Assembly: GCA_026770585.1 (NCBI GenBank)
Contig: MU646389.1
Coordinates: forward strand, 1 to 14,922
Direction of reading: 5' to 3'
Origin: Baffinella frigidus
Lineage: Eukaryota; Cryptophyceae; Cryptomonadales; Baffinellaceae
DNA length: 14,922 nucleotides
Part shown: in pieces, positions 1 through 13,100 of the stretch
How positions within the stretch are numbered: position 1 is the first letter of the stretch
Layout: each line of letters begins with the position of its first letter
Made by a program: the position numbers and the translations under genes
Notes under the pieces: model-generated
What the model was told of the DNA's origin: nothing
Database searches by the model: none
The model's input: only the letters and a program-made list of their open reading frames with translations

Positions 1-1161
1 TACATCATGCACTTCACCATGACGAACCCAGCCTCGGATCAGGAGTCGCCCTCGGTTTCAATTGAGGCGACGGGGGAGAGGGTAACGATGCCTGCAGCCA
101 GCATGGCTAAGGATGGCCGCACGCTGCTGGGGGTTTCGGGCGGTTTCGAGGTCTTGAAGGTGGTGGTGCCGTTTTTCACGACGAAGCGGATCGCACAGGC
201 TACTCCTGTCGCCGATATTCCCAACACCATCACCATCACGCTTTCCTCTTCCTTCTCTCTCTCTGCTGCACTGGGCTCGAGCATGACCGTCACCAACATG
301 GTCGGGCTTCCGGTCTCAGACCGCGCTGTCACCATCTCAGACGTCGGCGCTGGCCCAGCGATATCACCGCTTGTCTGCTCCTCGGCTGGTCAGCCTGGCA
401 TTGGCGACTGGGATGAGAGCACATCCAACCTCGAATTTCTCGTCTGCGACGGCCAGACCGTGCAGTTGAACACCGAATACGTCTTCACCATCTCCTTCGT
501 GAACCCGGGAGATGCGCAGTCCTCGCCCACTGTCCAGGTGGTTGCAAGGAACTCGATGTTTGAGATTTTCCTTGCGCCCATGACGAAGCTGGGCCAGCTC
601 GTGTTGGGTGTGGTGGACGGGTCGGATCCTCTGCGCGTGGCGCTGCGATCGTTCGGGACAAGGCATATCTCGCAGTCAACGCCTCTCGCCGGCTTCGACA
701 ATACGCTCACCATCGTGCTCGAGGCCTTCATCAGCCTCGAGGCCGGCACTGTCATCACCATCAGCGGGCTCGTAGGGGCAGAATCCTCTGCGGAGACTTT
801 CCTTAAGTCGGTTGTCAAGGACGGTGCAGACACTGGTATGCTCTTCTGCGCGGACTCCGTCGGAGCTGGCGCAAGCAGCAGGGGCGTGTGGGAGGAGAGT
901 GTCGGGGTATGGAAGGAGAGTCTCGGGAGCTTGGAGCTCACCGTGTGCCCGGGGCGCATTCTCGACGCAAATTACGAGTACACGATTGTGTGGATGGTCG
1001 AGAACCCCGCCGTAGCGCAATCCGCTCCGGCCATCAGCATCGAGGCGTCGGGCGCAGTGGTTTTCGACAAGGAGCCCATGATCCAGCCCATGACAGATTC
1101 GTTGGGAGTCATCGCGGGGAACAACGCTCTGCTGGTGCTGGTGCCGTTGTTCGAGATCCAT
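1..1161 (+). CDS. Exon 1 (5' partial in window): repeats R0 end, R1, R2, start of R3
   Basis: The frame is open from base 1. The ATGs at 7 and 19 are internal methionines inside the Y.F.F.VTNP strand of unit R0, not a start. The exon encodes the QESP tail of R0, complete R1 (FTTKRIAQATP, NTITITL, LVC, LVCDG, VNPGDAQSSP) and complete R2 (GSDPLRV, ISQSTPLAGF, ITISGLVGA, LFC, LTVCPG, ENPAVAQSAP), then R3 up to VPLFEIH. It ends in phase 0 at CAT before GTAAACCC. R1 and R2 most resemble R23 and R24 at the other end of the window. Confidence 0.85.
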
Positions 1162-4100
1162 GTAAACCCTAATCACTACACCCTAAACCATAACAATGCA
1201 ACCCTCACCTTTGAGCCATCAACCCCAAACCATCAACCCTCTACCCTCTACCCTCTACCCTCTACCCTCTACCCTCTACCCTCTACCCTCTACCCTCTAC
1301 CCTCTACCCTCTACCCTATACCCTATACCCTATACCCTATACCCTATACCCTATACCCTATACCCTATACCCTATACCCTATACTCCAAACCCTAAACCC
1401 TAAACCCTTAACCCTACACTCTAAACCAGGCGATTGGCCAGAACAACTTCCTGGCTGACGAAGTCAACACGATTTCTGTGACTCTGCAGAGCAACATCAA
1501 CGTTCGACCCTAAAGCCGAAACCCTAAACCCCAAACCCCAAACCCCAAACCCCAAACCCCAAACCCGAAGCCAGAAACCCAAATCCCTCAACCCTCAACC
1601 ATAAACCCTACTGCTTTTACCCTGATTCCTGAACCCTAGACCCTCAATGCCAAACGCTACACGCTAAACCCTCAAGCCCAAACCCCAAACCCCGAGCCCC
1701 GAACCCTAAATAAACCCTGACCTCTGACCTCTCACACCTAAACCTCCACGCCTGACCCCTCAACTCTGAACCAGATCGTGAGCACCGCAGCGACGTCCAG
1801 CACTATCTCGCTGTGGCCGTTCGCAAACGCATTCGTCGCAGGCGGGCGCGTGGCAGTCGCGGTCACGGGAGGGGACGGGGCTGTCCTCCCGCGGTTCTGC
1901 GCTGGCGGCGATGAAGGATTTGCCGCGTGGTTCCCCGCCACCTTCACAGTGGAGTTGCGGTTGTGCGCGGCCGCCGGAAACGCCATGCGGGTGCGCGAGG
2001 AGATCGTGGTGCGCTTCGACTTGACCAACCCGGCGGCGCAGCAGCCCTCCCCCGCGATCTATGCCCAGTCCGTCGGTTTCTTCACCATTGCGACCACTGG
2101 CATGGACGCGCCGGGCGGGTCGTTCGAGGGCGTAGCATTCGGCGCAGACCCCATGCACGTCGTAGTGCCGGAGTTTGTCACGCGCACGATCTACCAGAGC
2201 TCTCCCTACGCAGGATACGGCAACACCATCTCCGCGACCCTGGAAGCTACTGTACAGCTCTCGGGCGCGGACGCCGCGTGGTTGACGCTCTCTCGCTTGA
2301 ACTTTGGCGATCAAGGGAGTGAGTCCGGCTTGGGCGTGGGCGACGGAAACACTGCCTCAACTTTCGTTACTCTCTTCGGAGACTCTGCCGACTCGTTCTG
2401 CCTGCCGCTGGCCCCGGAGATCGGCCTGCAATCCGGCGCCGCTGGGTGGGCGGTGTACAGTGCTTCCGAGAAGGCTGTCCACCTGTATGTCTGCAGCGAA
2501 AAAGTGTTGGACGCTGTGGTGCCTTTTGTCGTGTCGTTGTCTCTCAAGAACCCGCTCCTGTCGCAGCCATCCTCTGACATTTTGGTCAATGCGGGTACTT
2601 CAACGGATCGGTCATTGGTTGCGCGTTTCAGCATTCCGTTCTCACGGCTTGGCAACCAAGGGCAGACAGTGCATGGCGTGGTGAACGCCACGGACCCCGT
2701 CCGAGTTCAACAGTCGATCTTCTTCCTCCCCAAGATGTCGCAATCCAATTTCTACGCTACGGAACGCAACACTCTCTCGGTGTCCTTCGCCACCAGCGTT
2801 TCCCTGGTGTGCGACGCAGCCGCCTGCCACTCCATCACCATCCGAGCACTCTCGGGCGCGGTCGTGAGCGGCACGTCCTTGTCGCTCATCGGAGACGCCT
2901 CGGTCCTCGAGCGCCTGTGCCGGTCGTCGCTGGTAGTGGACTCGCAGGCGAGCGCGGGCGCGGGGACAGGGGCGTGGGACGCGGTCAACTCTCGCCTCAC
3001 TGTTTGAATTTGCCCTGGGAGCACCATCGCCGCTTGGGAGCGCCTTGACTTCTCGTTCACAGTGGTCAACGCTCCTGGCGCACAGGTTTCGCCAGAGATC
3101 GTCCTGGCAGCCACGGGCTTTGTCCCCTTCGAGGTGGTCGCGGTGTCGAAGCCAGGGGGGGTGCACCTCGGGGTGGCCGGGGGAAGTGACCCCCTCACGA
3201 TCGTTGCGCCAAAGTTTTTGGTGAAGGGCGTGGGACAAACAATGCCGTTTTCGGGGCTGGGGAACCAGATCGTCGTGACGTTGCAGGTCAACAACGCCAT
3301 CTTACCCTTCTTGGGCACCAACTCGTCCATCCTGACGCTCTCCGGTCTCGCCAGGGGGTTCTTCCCCGAGGGTGACTACGCGCCACTCAAGGTCGAGAAG
3401 TATGAGGGTGCTTGGAGCGAGGTGGAGGTGTTCTGCAGGAGTCTCTACCCAGACACTGAGCCGGACGACGGCATGAACGAAGCAGTGTGGGTTGGGAACG
3501 ACGAACTCGAGTTGCGTGTGTGCGCAGAAATCTACCAAGACGTCAACTACAAGTTCACGTTCGACGTTTTTAACCCTCCTGAACAAGACCACAGGTCTCC
3601 GTCTATTTTCATCGAAGCATCGGGAACGTTGCACTGGTACTATACCGCGCTGAACCCCTCCGGAGAAGCACTGCTCGGCGTCTCGAACGGGCGCAACCCG
3701 TTCGAGGTTGTCTCCCCTCTCTTCCAGCAGGCTTCTATCTGGCAAGATTCTCCCATGGCTGATTCTCGGAACACGCTCACGCTCCAAGTCTCCTTCTCGG
3801 TAGAGATTTCTTTGAACACCGTGCGTCGCTTCACCATCTCCGCGCTCGACGCATCTGTAGCAATCGATGCGCAGGGCAACGTCTCGATCCCTGTCTTCGT
3901 CAGCGCTGCTGAGGCCTACCTCAAGGACGTGTTCTGTGACTCTTTTGGAGTACCGAACCTCGGATCGTGGTCTCACAACAACGGGGCCCCAACTCTGGAA
4001 TTCTTCCTCTGCCCTAACCGCAACACTGTCATTCCTCAGAGCACCGTCCTGACCATCTCCTTCGACGTGCGCAATCCCGCGTCGAAGCAGCACTCCCCGG

Positions 4101-7100
4101 CCGTGCGGATCTCCGCCGACGGCCCTCTTTTCGCGGTGCCCGAAGTTGTGGTGACGTCGCCTGGGACGGATCTCCTGGGGGTCACGCGTGGAAAGGACGC
4201 GCTGGAGGTCGAGGAGCCTGCGTTCGTTATCAAGGAGATCTCGCAGAACATGCCTTTCGCCGGGAGGCTCAACGAGCTCTCGGTCAAGCTGCGCACCAAT
4301 GTTGATCTGGTTGAGGGGACCATCCTCACCCTCGCGGGCCTGGCCCCCTTTTCTATCATCACCAGTGCGGAAGTGCTGCTCGAGCAGACTGGCGGGAACG
4401 GCACCTCAGGGGGGCTGTTCTGCGCGGGAGGGGATGCCGGGAAGGCCGGGAAGGGTATTTGGGACGACGGGATACTGTACCTTTCCGTTTGCAACGGCGT
4501 AACAATGTTTGCGGCGCACACCTATCAGGTGCTCTTCAACGTTACAAACCCGTACGCGACACAGTCGTCCCCCGATGTGTCGATCGGCGTCAACCGCTCC
4601 GTGAGCGAGCCCAAGCGTCCGCACATCGCCCCTTCGTCCATGAAGAAGCCATCGACAGGGACAGTCGACGCTCGCGGCTGTGACATCTTCTCCCAGTCGA
4701 TTCTTTTGGGGGTCCAAAGTGGTTCGGATCCCCTCGAGGTGATCGTGCCGGAGTTCACGATCAAGGAGATCGGGCAGTTCAACCCTTTAGTCCGAGGCAT
4801 CAACCGGATTTTCGTTACCCTCGCTTCCAACGCCAACCTGGAAGGGCGAGAAGCTACATTGGTGGGGGGGGCGAGAAGCTACATTGATGTTCAGGGGCTC
4901 GAACTGCCATCAAGGGAGGTGCAGGCGTTTGCAGGCAGTCGCGGTGTGCAGCTGTCTCGCCCGGCTGGCGTGGCTGTCTTGTCAGCTGGCGAGCAGTCTG
5001 GGGCGAGCAGCCGTCTGTTTGTCGTTGACCCAGGGGTGCATTCGATCGTGATGGCCAGCCTTTCAACTGCTACGGAGGAGCTTCGAATCGGTGACGGACA
5101 GGGTTTCGTCGATGGGCCCGTTTCCTCCGCCAGATTCAGGAACCCGAGCGCCATTGCTTTGTCTCCGTTGTCGTCCGTCAGTCCGGAAGACACGGTCCTC
5201 GCCCACGCAGTGGTCGTGGACCGTGGAAACCATCTCATCCGCTCTCTCACCATCGACGGAACCGTGGCGCTGGTGCAAACTCTCGCGGGGTTGCCACCTG
5301 TGAACGACGAACCTACACCTGGAGGGGCGGACGGCCCTGGGTTCAACGACCCCACCGACGCGGTGTTCGTCTGGCATACCGGAACTCTCCGCGTGATTGT
5401 GGCTGACAGCGGGAACCACCGGCTGAAGATGATCGACGCGACGACTGGGGCTGTGTCCGTGCTGGCCGGTTCACCCAAAACCACAAACCACAAACCCTGA
5501 ACCCTCAACCCTCAACCCTCAACCCCAAACCCTCAACCCTCAACCCTCAACCCCTGACCCTAAACCCGAAATCAAACCTCAAACCCTAAACCCTAAACCC
5601 TAAACCCTAAACCCTAAACCATACACCCGAAACCCCCATCCCGAAACCCCAAACCCCAAACACCAAACACCAAACACCAAATCCCAAACACCAGACCCCA
5701 TACCCCAAACCCCTAACCCTAAACCTCCAAACCCCAAATCCAGGTTCTGGGAAGCTGCCGGGCTATGTGGATGGGCCTGCCTCGTCCTCAGAGTTCAACT
5801 TTCCTCAAGGCCTGGCTGTCACGGCCTCTGGACTGATCATCATAGCAGATGCTGGCAACCACGTGATTCGTACTCTCGATCTGTCCTCCCGCACCCTCGA
5901 GGTCGCGACTCTTGCTGGCAGCAGGGTCGGTGCCTCGGGTATGCTTGATGGCGTGGGTGTACAAGCAGCCTTCAACACTCCCGCAGGAGTCGCCATTGTC
6001 GACGCGGACACTGCGGTGGTCGCAGACGTCAAGAATCACCGTCTGCGGTTCGTGGACATCAACACGCGCGCCGTGACGACTGCCGCAGGCTCGTGGGCAG
6101 CTGGCACCCAGGACGGCGACGTTGCCACGGCGCGTTTGAGCTCGCCCACTGGCGTCGCTGTGCTGCCTACCGGAGAGATCTTGATCGCAGATACAGAGGT
6201 TGAGCACCTGCGCGAGTTGGTTACGACTCGCACATCCTTCCTGCGCGACAACGGCATCGTGGCGCTCTCCGCGGTGGACGAGGAAGAGGGCCCGCTGCTC
6301 TTCTGCCCTGACCACACGGGAGCGCCTGGCTTCGGAACCTGGCTGGGATCCTCGATCCGGCTGCATGTGTGCCAAGGGGAGACGCTCCAGTCCCTGACCA
6401 AGTACGCCTTTTCGTTCCTCATCACCAACCCGGCCGAGGCCTCGACGTCCCCCAACATCAAGATTCGCGCCAAGGGCACAGCGCGCGTGGTCGCCGCATT
6501 GATGGAGAAGTCTGGCGAGAGCCGCCTGGGCGTCGTGAAGGGCTACGACCCCTTGCAGATCGTGGTGCCAGCCATGCCGCGCTTCGCCGCCTCGCACTCC
6601 TCGTAAACTCTAAACCCAGAATCTTAAACCCTAACCCCTGATCCTGAATCCTAAACCCTAAACCCTGTACCCTAAACCCTAAACTCTGAACCCTAAACCC
6701 TCAACCTTAAACCCTAAACCCTCAACGCAAAACTCGAAATGCTAAACCCTAAACCTTACACCAGGTTCTTCGCCGGGATGCCGAACAAAGTGGTCGTGTC
6801 CTTGGAGATGACCATCCACTACTACCCTGGAGTGGAAGCGGGCACGCCAGACGCGCTGTTCCGCATCATCCTAGAAAACATGGCGCCAGAGCCCTCGTCG
6901 GTTCTCAACACTACCAGCCGCGGTGCGGTGGTCACCCTGGAGCCGGCCGGCGATCAGCCCGGCGACTTCCTCTTCTGCGTTGACCGTTACGGAGCGCGAA
7001 CAGCGCTGTGGGACCCCATCACCTTCACGCTCTCTCTCCGCGTGTGTTCGGAGAACCAGCCGTTCCGGGCAAACACGCTGTACTCAGTGGCGTTCCTGGC

Positions 7101-10100
7101 TGTTAACCCCAGCGCGGAGCAGCCGTGCCCCGACATCACGGCCGACGCCATCTCGCCGCACGTGACCGTGGACAAGCGGTCTGCGACCAAGAGCGACATC
7201 AGCCTGCTGGGCGTCGAGCACGCCTCTTGCCCGCTGACCGTGTTTCGCCCGATCATCACCCCCTCGATCTCTCAGAATCAGCCTTTCATCGGCCAGGACA
7301 ACGTCCTTGTTCTGGAAGTCATGCTCAACGTCGACTTCCTATCTTTTCAAGGGGCAAAACTCACCCTCTCCAGGCTCAAGGGGGCGTATGTGAACGCTTC
7401 GTCTCAGGGCGAGAGCGCTACCGTCGTGGACCCAACCGGGACGTGGTGCCTTCCGGCGCAGTGGTTCGACGCCGCGTCAGAAAGTGTGACAATCGCTGTC
7501 TGCAACCAACGAGATGCTTTAGCTGGCCAAGTGTACAGTATCTCGTTCTCAATCCGGAACCCTCCGGACCCGCAAGACGCCCCCAACATCATGCTCTCTG
7601 CCTCCAGCTCTCAGAAGACGCTGGTCAGCGGCGCGTTCCTCCCGGAACTGTCCATCGTCGACACGCCTGTCAAGCAGCATCATCGGACACTCCTGGGTGT
7701 GCCGCTGGCTGGTGACGCGCTGCATATCGTCGGGTTCAACCCTCGACCCCAGACCCTAAACCCTAATCCCTATGCCCTAAACCCTAAACCCTAAACCCTA
7801 AAACCCTAGACCCTAAACCCTAAACCCTAAACCCTCAACTCTAAACCCTGAACCCTTAACCCTCAACCAGGGCCTACTTCATCATCAGACACATCTCACA
7901 GACCAACCCATTTGCGTCCGCGGTCAACGAGATCACCGTGGTCTTCTCTCACAACGTTGAGGTGCCAAGTTCCGTCATGCCAAGAATCACAGTCTCGGGG
8001 CTGGGCGCTGGAACTTTTTACGGCCTATCCTCCGCCTGTGCCGCCGGGGGGCTCGTCGGCTTCTCGAGCTATGGCGAGGGGGAGCTTGTGGTCGCGCTCT
8101 GCCCCGGTAGAACGCTGCCAGCCGTAACCACGCGGGAGTTTTCTTTCACTGTGGTCAACCCTGCGACCTCGCAGGACCCAACGGATGTCCTGATCTCGAT
8201 GACCTCTACACGATTCGTGATGAGCGAGAAGGTCATGGCCCGTCCGGGGATCAAGAAAACAGGGGTGGTGAGGTTCACTGATCCTCCGCTCGTGATTATT
8301 GCCGCAATCGTTTCCCACCAAATCGAGCAGAGCACTGCGCTGTCTGGCGTCGCGAACCGTATCACAATTTCTCTCATGGCAACTGTCGACGTCCTCGGGA
8401 CCATTGAGCTCTGCTGTTTCGGGGATCCAGTCCGCTACATCGCCAATGCGTCGCTGGAACTTCATCACGCGGGAGGTCTTGGGTGCGAGGCCGCTGCGTT
8501 TGACGAGGTGCAGGGCAAGGTTGAAATGTTCAAATGCACGCTCTCGAGCTCGGTTCTGTCGGTTTTCACGTTTTGGATGACGAATCCGGTTGAAAATCAG
8601 GAGTCTTCCGTCGTCGTGTCTGCGTCGACTACATTGGAACCAGAGCCTTTTGACATGGATATCAACACGGAGTCAGCTTTCGAGGTCGCTGGTTTCTACC
8701 AGATTGGAAAGGTCATCGTTCCGGAATTCCTCACACAAAACGTGCGACAGAGCTCTCCAGTCGCGGGGATGCCCAACCGTATTACTGTGGAGCTGGAACT
8801 GTCTGTCCTGCTTTCCGGCTCAGACTCGTCGGCCATCACGATCTCGAACCTTGTGGGGGCCCAGAGCGCCCCTACCCTGTCGCTCGACTCTGTGAAAAAC
8901 GGCAACGGGGCTGAGTCGCTTTTCTGCGACCAGTCGGGGGAGAGAAGTGTCGGGATGTGGAACAACGAGTCCTCTACCATTGTTCTCGTCTTGTGCGCAG
9001 ACAAGACGATGTACGCTGGGGTGCTGTATTCAATGTCTTTCACGATCACGAACCCCTCCGGCGACCAGGACTCGCCGCTTCTCACGACCAAGGCGTGGGG
9101 TGTCGCCGTGCACATTGCCGAGACCGCCATGAACCGGAACACCTCTGCGCTCCTGGATTTTCAGGGCGGGGCCTCTCCGCTCCAGGTCCCTGACCCTGAA
9201 CCCTGAAAGCCCTAAATCCTACACCCTACACCCTATACCCTACACCCTACACCCTACACCTTAAACCCTAAATCCTAAACCCTACTCCCTGAACCCCAGA
9301 CCCTAAACTCTAAACCCTAAACCCAAACCCTAAACCCTGAACCCTGAACCCTAAACCTGTTTTCAGGTCGTGGTGCCGCGCTTCATCCAGAACAAGATTG
9401 CGCAGAGGTTCAGCCCCAACCCCAAACCCTAAATCCTAAACCCTAAACACTCAACACTAAACCCTGAATCCAAAAACCTAAACCTCAAACCCTAAACCCT
9501 AAACACCAAACCCTCAAACCCAATCCCCAAACCCTAAGCCCTAAACCAGCACGCCGCTCGCCGACACCTTGAACTATTTCACCGTCACGCTCGCGACCAA
9601 CCTGCGCCTCCCAAAGTCGTTCTCCTTGACTCTTGAGGGGTGGGCGGGCGCTACGTTCGTGAATATCTCTGCTTCCTGGATGGGCGGTCGGGAGGCGTCG
9701 CTGCTCTGCGAAGTGCAGGCCACGACATCCGGACTGATTGCGTCTCTGTGCGAGGATATCCCGCTTGGAGCAAACGTGGTGTTCTCGGTCGCAGTGATGA
9801 ATCCAGGGGCGAGCCAAGCGCCGTCGACCATGTCACTGCGAATCGCAGGGAGCGACTTCTCGATTCCGGCCATCGTTCTGACCCCGCCCCACAGTATGCT
9901 GATTGGAGTGGCCAACGGCACCGATCCGATGCTGATCATCGTCCCTCGATTCGTGTACACCGCCCTAGGGCAGAGCAGCCCGTTCTCCGGTCTCTCCAAC
10001 ACGCTCTCGCTCACGCTCGCCACCAACGTGAACCTGGAACCGGCAGCCGACTCGAGAATCACCGTGACTGGCGCCACGCTCCACGGCATGTCGAGTGACG

Positions 10101-13100
10101 CCTCACGGATCCTCGTCTCGGTCACCATGCAGGAAGACGCGCAGTCGGTCGCACTCGGGTTCCAGCTGTTCTGTGTGGTTGCCGACTCGGAGCTTACCAA
10201 GTCGACGGCTGAATGGGACACCGATTCCGGCGTCATCGTTTTCAAGCTCTGCGTCGGGCGAATGATGGTGGCTGGCCCCCGGTATGTGCTGCAGTGGACG
10301 ATCACGAACCCGGCGGGTGAGCAGAGCTCGCCGGAGATTCTGGTTCGCGCCAGCGGCACCGGTTCCTTTGCGGCGACGGAGGTAGCGAAGCCTGGGACGG
10401 AGATCTTGGGTGTGTCTAACGCCGCCGACCCCCTGATGCTCCTCACACCACGGTTCAGCGAGAAGTCGATCGCTCAGAGTACGCTCATGGGGGGGTGGGT
10501 CAACACCATCTCCGTCACCATCGCCACAAACATTGAGCTGGGAGAGAAGACATCTTTCATTTCCATCTGCTGCCTGACCAAGGCCACAGTCAACGACGCC
10601 GATGCCTTCCCGATCATCTCTGCTGGCGTCGGCGGCGCCTCCGATCCTGAGTTCTGCAGTGATGCTCTCGGAACCAATGGTTCGGGACACGGCGTTTGGG
10701 GCAGCAGTGACTTCAGTCTACGGCTGTACCTGTGTCCCGGCAGCACGATTCGCGCTGGAGATTCTGTGCAAGTTGTTTTCAACGTTACTAACCCCAAAGT
10801 GAGGCAGGAGTCGCCAGATGTCACGGTTTCTGTCGGAGGCACGCAAACGTTTATCCCCGGCGTTGCGATGGACAAACCTGTGTACCAGGACGCGTTGGTG
10901 TACGGCCTCGGAGGCGTTTCGGATGTGATGAAGGTCCGCGTGCCGGAATTCATAACCAAGGCGATTGGACAGTCTTCGCCTTTCAGCGGGCAGGAGAACG
11001 TGCTGACCGTGACCCTCCAGACCGCGTTTGAGCTTTCGGGCAGCAGCTTCTCCTACGTTGTGACCATCTCAAATCTGAAAGGTATGAACATCTCTGGGGA
11101 CACGGTGCCTCTGCTGAGCGTCGAAGGCGGCAACGATGGGCAATATCTGTTCAGCAGCGACGATGGAGCGAAGTCGGTCGGGTCATGGGTGCAAGACACC
11201 GACTCGATGATTCTGCACGTGCGCGTGGACAAGACCATGGAAGCTGATGTGATCTACAAATTCGCGTTCAAGGTGACCAACCCCACCGTGGGGTCTCGGT
11301 CTCCCGACGTGCGGATCGAGGCCGCGGGGGATATCAACCCGATTCCCCAACTCTCCATGACCAAGGACTATACGTCGGTTGCATCCAAGGTCAGGGGTGG
11401 GGCGGAGGTGTTGTGGGTGCTGTTCCAAGACTTCACGACCACGGCCGTCGGGCAGACGACCCCCATCGCCACACGGGCCAACACCATCAAGATCACGCTT
11501 GTGGCGTCGATGGAGTTCTGGCCGCCGCTCACGTTTGCCATATCAGGATTTCTCGAGTCAGCTGTCCACGCCGTCAAGGACGTCAGCACCAACTTTGTCA
11601 ACATCAACGTGACCGGCCCCCCGAGTGCCTCCTTCTGCGCTCTCGTGGGCGACACCCGCACGCGGAGTAAGGCTCTGGTCAACGGCTCAGCGCTCCAGTT
11701 CACGCTCTGCAACGGGTCTTCGATCCCCTGGTTCACGGACATCGTCATCGGGCTGGACGTGACCAACCCGGACGCGGTGCTGCCTGCCAGGACGCTGGAG
11801 ATTGTCGTGGCTGGGTACCAGTTTGACCTCAAACGCGAGATGATGGCTCCGGAAGGGTCTGTGCTGGGAGTTTCGGAAGGGGGGCAGCCGTTCCGGGTGA
11901 TGAACCTAAACTCTAAACCCGAAAACCGAAAACCGAAAACCGAAAATCGAAACCCGAAACCCGAAACTCAAAACCCAATACCCAAGACCCGAATCCCGAA
12001 ACCCGAAACCCGAAACTTTGACCCTTAACCCGAAATTCAAAACCCCAAATTCTAAGCCCCAACACTAACCATAAACCATTAACCATAAACCAGAAACCAG
12101 AACCCAGAAACCAGAAACCATAGACCATAAACCATTAACCATGAAACCTAAACCCAGGTGATGACACCGACGTGGACGAGGCGTGAAATGTCTCAGTCTG
12201 TGCCGTTCCTCGGTAAATCCAACATCGTGACGCTTCGCCTGCAATCGACCATCAGCTTGTTGGCTTCGCATAGCTCAAGCATCACTGTCAGCAACTTGGC
12301 GGGCGCGGTTGTGGCGGACAGCACTGTCCCGGTTTCTGTGACCCAGGACGGAGAGACCCTGGCTGGTGCCTTTTTCTGTGTCGCGGACGATGACGCCGAA
12401 AGCAGAGGCAGCTGGGACGACTCGACCAGCTCGTTGGTCCTTTCTCTGTGCCCAGCGCAAACCTTTGAAGGCGTGGCCGAGTACGTGATCAGCTGGGCTG
12501 TCGAAAACCCCGCCGCAGCGCAATCCTCTCCGTCAGTCAGGATAGAGGCGGTTGGGACGGTACCTTACGTCAAAGGGGAAGTCACGAAAGCCAGGCTCTC
12601 GCTCTTCGGTGTCGTTTTGGGGGCAGACGCCCTCACTGTGATTCTGCCAGAGTTTGAAGTCAGGCGTACGGGGCAGAGCAGCTTCTTTTCTGGAGAACAG
12701 AACACGATTTCGATGACACTCCAAAGCAACGTCGATGTAACGAAGACCTCCGATGTCAACTCTGGTGCCCACGGGTATGTGCGGGTTTGCTGTCTCGGCA
12801 ACGCGATTTACTACGATGAGGGCAGCATCATTGCGGTCAGTGTCACGCACACCGCGGCGGATTCAGAGGTGGCGCTGCCGCACTTCTGCAGGTTCAACGA
12901 CGGCACCGGTGGTGCAGGCTCGGGTTACTGGGACGAGAATACTGGCGAGCTCAAGCTCTACCTGTGTCCGTCTCCGGCAGACAACAAGATCTCTTCGGGT
13001 TTGGAGTTTGTCGTCAGCTTCGTGGTCCAGAATCCCTCGTTCAACGCCGAATCACCGCAAGTGCTCATTTCTGCGGTCTGCGCGTATGTCACGCTGGAAT

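Noticed and set aside
7-21. ATG at 7 or 19 as the gene's start codon
   Set aside because: Both fall inside a conserved strand of repeat R0, and the frame is open upstream to base 1.
1196-1396. Open frames with a heptapeptide repeat (STLYPLP, YTLYPIP) in intron 1
   Set aside because: A 7-nt repeat without stop codons gives the same heptapeptide in every frame. The segment separates two parts of one repeat unit that join exactly when it is removed, so it is intron.
3005-3007. Selenocysteine codon
   Set aside because: The aligned residue in other units is not cysteine; the conserved cysteine is two codons later and is present. No SECIS element can be judged, as the 3' end is outside the window.
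3008-5500. A separate gene starting after the TGA at 3005
   Set aside because: The stop cuts through a repeat unit whose second half continues in the same frame; there is no promoter-like gap or start codon with a unit boundary.
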